Below are positions 61,427 through 64,000 of a DNA stretch of 64,000 nt, one piece after another. The DNA is taken from positions 895,995 through 959,994 of the forward strand of contig PGYE01000001.1 in assembly GCA_002839505.1 (NCBI GenBank), given 5' to 3'. The stretch comes from Candidatus Peregrinibacteria bacterium HGW-Peregrinibacteria-1. GTDB taxonomy: Bacteria > Patescibacteriota > Gracilibacteria > UBA1369 > LOWO2-01-FULL-3. A program made the translations under genes and the position numbers. Position 1 is the stretch's first letter, and the number at the start of each line of letters is the position of its first letter. Under the pieces are notes generated by a model, which saw only the letters and a list, made by a program, of their open reading frames with translations, had not been told where the DNA came from and did not search any database.

Positions 61427-62380
61427 ATGATCCTCCAAAATCTAGCGAAAAAAGTTTCAGTATCCCTTCTAGCATTAACCTTCCCTCTTACCGCTATCAC
61501 AGCAATCGGATTTTCCGATGTCACACTCGGCACAAAAAACTATGTAGCAATTGAATTCCTTAAAGAAAAAGGCATCATCAGCGGATATGAAGACGGCACA
61601 TTTAAACCACGCCAACTTGTGTCCCGAGCTGAAGCCATCAAAATGCTATTAATTGGTACCGGCCAATACACTGATCAATCAATCGAAGAAAAAGCCCAGG
61701 AAATCGAGACTCTCCTCTTTACCGATGTCAACAACAACGAATGGTACATCCCCTACCTAAAAACCGCCATCCTCAAAGATATCGTCTCCGGATATGATGA
61801 CAACACCTTCAAGCCCGAACAGACGGTAAATCTCGCCGAATCCCTTAAAATCTTCCTCGAAGCTTTTGATGACCTCCAATACCCTGAAGAACAAGAACTC
61901 ATAGCTGCCATCGAACACAACAAGATCAGTGATATCGATCTCGAAAGCTGGTATGCCAAATATGTCAAATACGCCGCGGCGAAAGATCTCCTCGAAATAT
62001 TCAACGACTACAATGTAAACCCTGACCAAGAAATGACCCGCGGACACATCGCGGAAATCATCTACCGACACATGCTCGCGCAAGAAGGTTATCGATTTGG
62101 TAAAGCCACCTTCTATGGTAAAGCCGTCCAAGGCAATTTCACGGCTTCCGGAGAAAGATTCGACATGAACACACACACCGCCGCCCACCGCACCCTCCCC
62201 TTCGGAACAGTCGTAAAAGTCACAAACCTTGCCAACAATAAATCGGTTGATGTAAAAATAAATGATAGAGGCCCATACGGCCCGGGAAGAGTAATTGACC
62301 TATCCTCTTCAGCCTTCGCTGAAATAGCCTCTCTAGGAGCCGGTGTAATCCATGTAAACTACCAAGTAATAAGCGAATAA
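61427..62380 (+). CDS. SLH-domain and RlpA-like (double-psi barrel) surface protein
   Basis: 317 residues. Signal peptide (VSLLALTFPLTAITAIG); three SLH units: FSDVTLGTKNYVAIEFLKEK, then GIISGYEDGTFKPRQLVSRA; FTDVNNNEWYIPYLKTAILK then VSGYDDNTFKPEQTVNLAE; and ISDIDLESWYAKYVKYAAAK, then a degenerate NDYNVNPDQEMTRGH. From about residue 225 an RlpA domain: GKATFYGKAVQG, NFTASGERFDMNTHTAAHRT, LPFGTVVKVTNL, KINDRGPYGPGRVIDLS. SLH domains anchor to wall polymers; RlpA-like domains act in glycan cleavage. A wall-bound glycan enzyme is likely. Begins 1 nt after jag and overlaps the next gene (TAATG). Confidence 0.88.
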   Translation: MILQNLAKKVSVSLLALTFPLTAITAIGFSDVTLGTKNYVAIEFLKEKGIISGYEDGTFKPRQLVSRAEAIKMLLIGTGQYTDQSIEEKAQEIETLLFTDVNNNEWYIPYLKTAILKDIVSGYDDNTFKPEQTVNLAESLKIFLEAFDDLQYPEEQELIAAIEHNKISDIDLESWYAKYVKYAAAKDLLEIFNDYNVNPDQEMTRGHIAEIIYRHMLAQEGYRFGKATFYGKAVQGNFTASGERFDMNTHTAAHRTLPFGTVVKVTNLANNKSVDVKINDRGPYGPGRVIDLSSSAFAEIASLGAGVIHVNYQVISE

Positions 62381-62730
62381 TGTCCAAAAACATCGAATTA
62401 ACACGACGAACTTACAAAACTCGCAAAAAAACGAGCCTCAATATCCAAACCCAAAAAACTATTAAATCATTAATAGTAACCCTCACCTCAATAATCATCA
62501 TACTAAGTGGAGTATTCCTCTTTACAACAGGGGAAATCGGCCTCAAAGGAAACCAACTCACCCAGCAAAAACTACGCAACCAAGAGCTTAAAACCGAAAG
62601 CAAAGAATTAACTCAAAAAATCACCATCTCTGCCTCAATCAAACACCAACAAGAACAACAAAATGTTCAGAAAATGGCTACCACCAATGAGCTCACCTAT
62701 ATCACACCTGAAGACAACAGCATCAACTGA
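62380..62730 (+). CDS. FtsL/DivIC-like single-pass membrane protein
   Basis: 116 residues: basic cytosolic start (LTRRTYKTRKKTSLN), one membrane helix (LIVTLTSIIIILSGVFLFTTG), then a coiled coil (NQLTQQKLRNQELKTESKEL, TQKITISASIKHQQEQQ) and a short A-T-T-N-E-L-x-Y end. This plan fits FtsL/DivIC division proteins, but sequence alone does not prove it. TAATG overlap with the SLH-RlpA gene, which supports an envelope or septum role. Confidence 0.65.
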   Translation: MSKNIELTRRTYKTRKKTSLNIQTQKTIKSLIVTLTSIIIILSGVFLFTTGEIGLKGNQLTQQKLRNQELKTESKELTQKITISASIKHQQEQQNVQKMATTNELTYITPEDNSIN

Positions 62731-62748
62731 AATTCACTCCAAATCAAA

Positions 62749-62776
62749 TTGACAGAATAGAGCCAATCATTATACT
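62749..62776 (+). promoter_or_regulatory. Promoter of tRNA-Glu
   Basis: TTGACA (62749-62754), 16 nt, TATACT (62771-62776). Transcription would start near 62783, about 12 nt before the tRNA. Confidence 0.8.
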
Positions 62777-62794
62777 GGCTTAGCATAAAAACAC

Positions 62795-62869
62795 GGGGCC
62801 ATCGTCTAGTGGTTAGGACATCAGGTTTTCATCCTGGAAACAGGGGTTCAATTCCCCTTGGCCCTACCA
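62795..62869 (+). tRNA. tRNA-Glu (anticodon TTC)
   Basis: Full cloverleaf: acceptor GGGGCCA with TGGCCCT (one G-U at the end), D arm TCTAGTGGTTAGGACA, anticodon stem TCAGG/CCTGG around loop TTTTCAT, T arm GGGGTTCAATTCCCC, discriminator A and encoded CCA (62867-62869). Confidence 0.97.
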
Positions 62870-62899
62870 ACAATCCAAAATCAGTAACCTGACATTATT

Positions 62900-63259
62900 T
62901 TGCCTAATAAGAAGATTCCTCTCGCCATAGCAAAACCAATAACCAAACCAATCAATGGTTTTTTTGACTTCATACGCGAACAAGGCGTCGTCGGCCTCGC
63001 CATCGGCTTCCTGCTCGGTGGAGCCGTCAGTGACCTAGTCAAATCACTTGTAAACAACATCATCAACCCCTTCATCGGCCTCATAATCCCAAACACTGAA
63101 AAACTCGCCGAAGCCCAAATCGGCACCTTCACCTATGGCGCCTTCGTCACCACACTCATAAACTTCATCGTCATCGCCGGCGTCGTCTACTGGATCTTCA
63201 AAGGCCTCAAAATCGAACAATTCGACAGCAAAAAAGGAACCACCAAAATCACAAAATAA
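62900..63259 (+). CDS. mscL: Large-conductance mechanosensitive channel MscL
   Basis: 119 residues from a TTG at 62900; no in-frame ATG lies upstream before the tRNA. Pattern: FFDFIREQGVVGLAIGFLLG (first helix with the F-x-x-F-x-x-x-G-x-x-x-x-A motif), GAVSDLVKSLVNNIINPFIG, then FTYGAFVTTLINFIVIAGVV (second helix) and a basic tail. MscL releases solutes on osmotic downshock. Located 30 bp after tRNA-Glu, possibly on the same transcript. Confidence 0.9.
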   Translation: MPNKKIPLAIAKPITKPINGFFDFIREQGVVGLAIGFLLGGAVSDLVKSLVNNIINPFIGLIIPNTEKLAEAQIGTFTYGAFVTTLINFIVIAGVVYWIFKGLKIEQFDSKKGTTKITK

Positions 63260-63277
63260 GTCAAAACCAAACAGAAA

Positions 63278-63306
63278 TTGACTTAGTACAAACAGCTTGC
63301 TAAATT
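63278..63306 (+). promoter_or_regulatory. Promoter of tRNA-Gln
   Basis: TTGACT (63278-63283), 17 nt, TAAATT (63301-63306). The -10 is framed by an inverted repeat GCTTGC (63295-63300) / GCAAGC (63309-63314). Confidence 0.65.
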
Positions 63307-63325
63307 AAGCAAGCAAATTTCACAC

Positions 63326-63400
63326 TGGGGATTGGCCAAGTGGTAAGGCACCGGGTTTTGGTCCCGGCATTCGGGGGTTCGAATCCCTCATCCCCAGCCA
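63326..63400 (+). tRNA. tRNA-Gln (anticodon TTG)
   Basis: Acceptor TGGGGAT with ATCCCCA, D arm GGCCAAGTGGTAAGGC, anticodon stem CCGGG/CCCGG around loop TTTTGGT, T arm GGGGGTTCGAATCCCTC, discriminator G and encoded CCA (63398-63400). The following 63401-63634 holds nothing I can identify. Confidence 0.97.
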
Positions 63401-63634
63401 AACGGCTTAAACAAGCAATTCTTGATACATCTTCAAGAGGCGAAGTGCTTTTGATTAGTTGGGAAATCCCCAAGCCCCACATCCATGTGAATCCAGTCTC
63501 TTGCCGAGAAGAATCTTATTGTTTTTTATCACTATCACCCCAATACCGACTTTTGGTTTATTTTCCATATGTAATGTCATCATGTTTTCACTTGCAAACC
63601 CCCATTTAACGCCTCCCGCACAATATCACAAACA

Positions 63635-63892
63635 CTACTTGTTGAGTAAAATATCTAGGTCTATTTCCAGATCATCAAAACGCCTTTTGAGCAACTCCTT
63701 GGCATCCTGAACGCCTCTATTGTAAATTTCCCCTCCAATGTTTTGCAAAAAGAAGTTAAGAATATCTTCGGCAGCAACTACCCCCAATATCTCACTTTTT
63801 TCTTGTTCAAAAAATGCGATTATTTCATCAACACTGGACTTCCTCTTTGCTTTTGAAAGTAGATCCCACTTGCGTTGTACTTCTTTTTTCAT
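63635..63892 (-). CDS. DUF2164 family protein
   Basis: 85 residues from the ATG at 63892; a GTG at 63919 would add nine residues. VDEIIAFFEQEKSEILGVVA, AEDILNFFLQNIGGEIYNRG and VQDAKELLKRRFDDLEIDLD match the DUF2164 pattern (E-x-G-x-x-x-A-x-x-x-L-x-F-F-[IL]-x-x-I-G-x-x-x-Y-N-x-G-[VI]-x-D-A). Function unknown, cytosolic, all-helical. Confidence 0.85.
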   Translation of the reverse strand: MKKEVQRKWDLLSKAKRKSSVDEIIAFFEQEKSEILGVVAAEDILNFFLQNIGGEIYNRGVQDAKELLKRRFDDLEIDLDILLNK

Positions 63893-64000
63893 AAGTTGAC
63901 CAAGTTTAGTTTGTATCACTCTATCTACTATAAGTGTTCAAAGTCAATCTGTTGCCATCCAACACATTTCTCTATACTTTCGCATTTGTCTCATTCTCAT

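Noticed and set aside
63339-63710. Two open frames over and after tRNA-Gln
   Set aside because: They run through the tRNA or its flank, lack promoters, and have no recognisable protein features.
63944-64000. Possible C-terminal end of another minus-strand gene (18 codons ending in TGA)
   Set aside because: Too short to judge; Met/Arg-rich and without any motif, and nothing shows that it continues beyond the window.

Overview
The window reads as chromosomal DNA of a small-genome, ultra-reduced bacterium, most likely a member of the Candidate Phyla Radiation (Patescibacteria), possibly near Peregrinibacteria. This is inferred from the gene set: arrays of VirB2/TrbC-like small membrane proteins, a minimal type IV pilus operon, a PP2C-propeller protein, short core enzymes, and many lipoproteins of unknown function. 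TGA works as a stop codon (for example the pilT/13063 and ftsH/hsp20 ATGA overlaps), which argues against the code-25 lineages that read UGA as glycine. Start codons almost never have a Shine-Dalgarno sequence. Leaders are short and A-rich, and many promoters carry an extended -10 (TGCTATAAT).

Layout. 1-8948: mainly minus-strand genes (DoxX-like, gpmI, a repeat lipoprotein, a redoxin, MgtC/DUF4010, rpmB, a lipoprotein, folC) plus a Tat-exported putative metalloprotease and a small basic protein on the plus strand. 8993-10251: division genes (ftsQ-like, sbp). 10535-15551: two proteins of unknown function, then a tight operon of pilT and five VirB2-like genes. 15553-22584 (minus): a type IV pilus operon (pilN-, pilO- and pilC-like genes and four pilin-like genes) ending in metG. 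22732-28881: RNHCP, tilS, ftsH, hsp20, galU, a TPR protein and a glutamate formimidoyltransferase. 29304-29684: RNase P RNA. 29741-40243: a sugar-phosphate transferase, secA, a PurS-PurL fusion, purQ and ftsK.

40619-51721 is an accessory island with different base use: a 1600-residue HD-domain protein, an ADP-ribosylglycohydrolase with a helical N-terminus, a 2H-phosphoesterase-like protein, a tiny coiled-coil protein and a restriction-nuclease-like protein. Copies of a dispersed hairpin repeat lie at both ends. This island is the best candidate here for an undescribed system, perhaps defence or conflict, built around nucleotide or ADP-ribose chemistry and a nuclease.

52229-63892: gltX, a zinc ribbon protein, a lipoprotein, the acetate operon (pta, EF-Tu-domain-2-like gene, ackA), a PP2C-like/propeller protein, the classic rpmH-rnpA-yidC-jag cluster, an SLH-RlpA protein, an FtsL-like protein, tRNA-Glu, mscL, tRNA-Gln and a DUF2164 protein.

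A second notable signal is a family of nested, hairpin-forming intergenic repeats at four loci (10266, 28886, 40363, 51853). Their stems keep pairing through compensatory base changes, and one copy contains a perfect 23-bp inverted repeat. Outside the island the plus strand is strongly A/C-rich, so plus- and minus-strand genes differ in codon use and even in amino-acid content.
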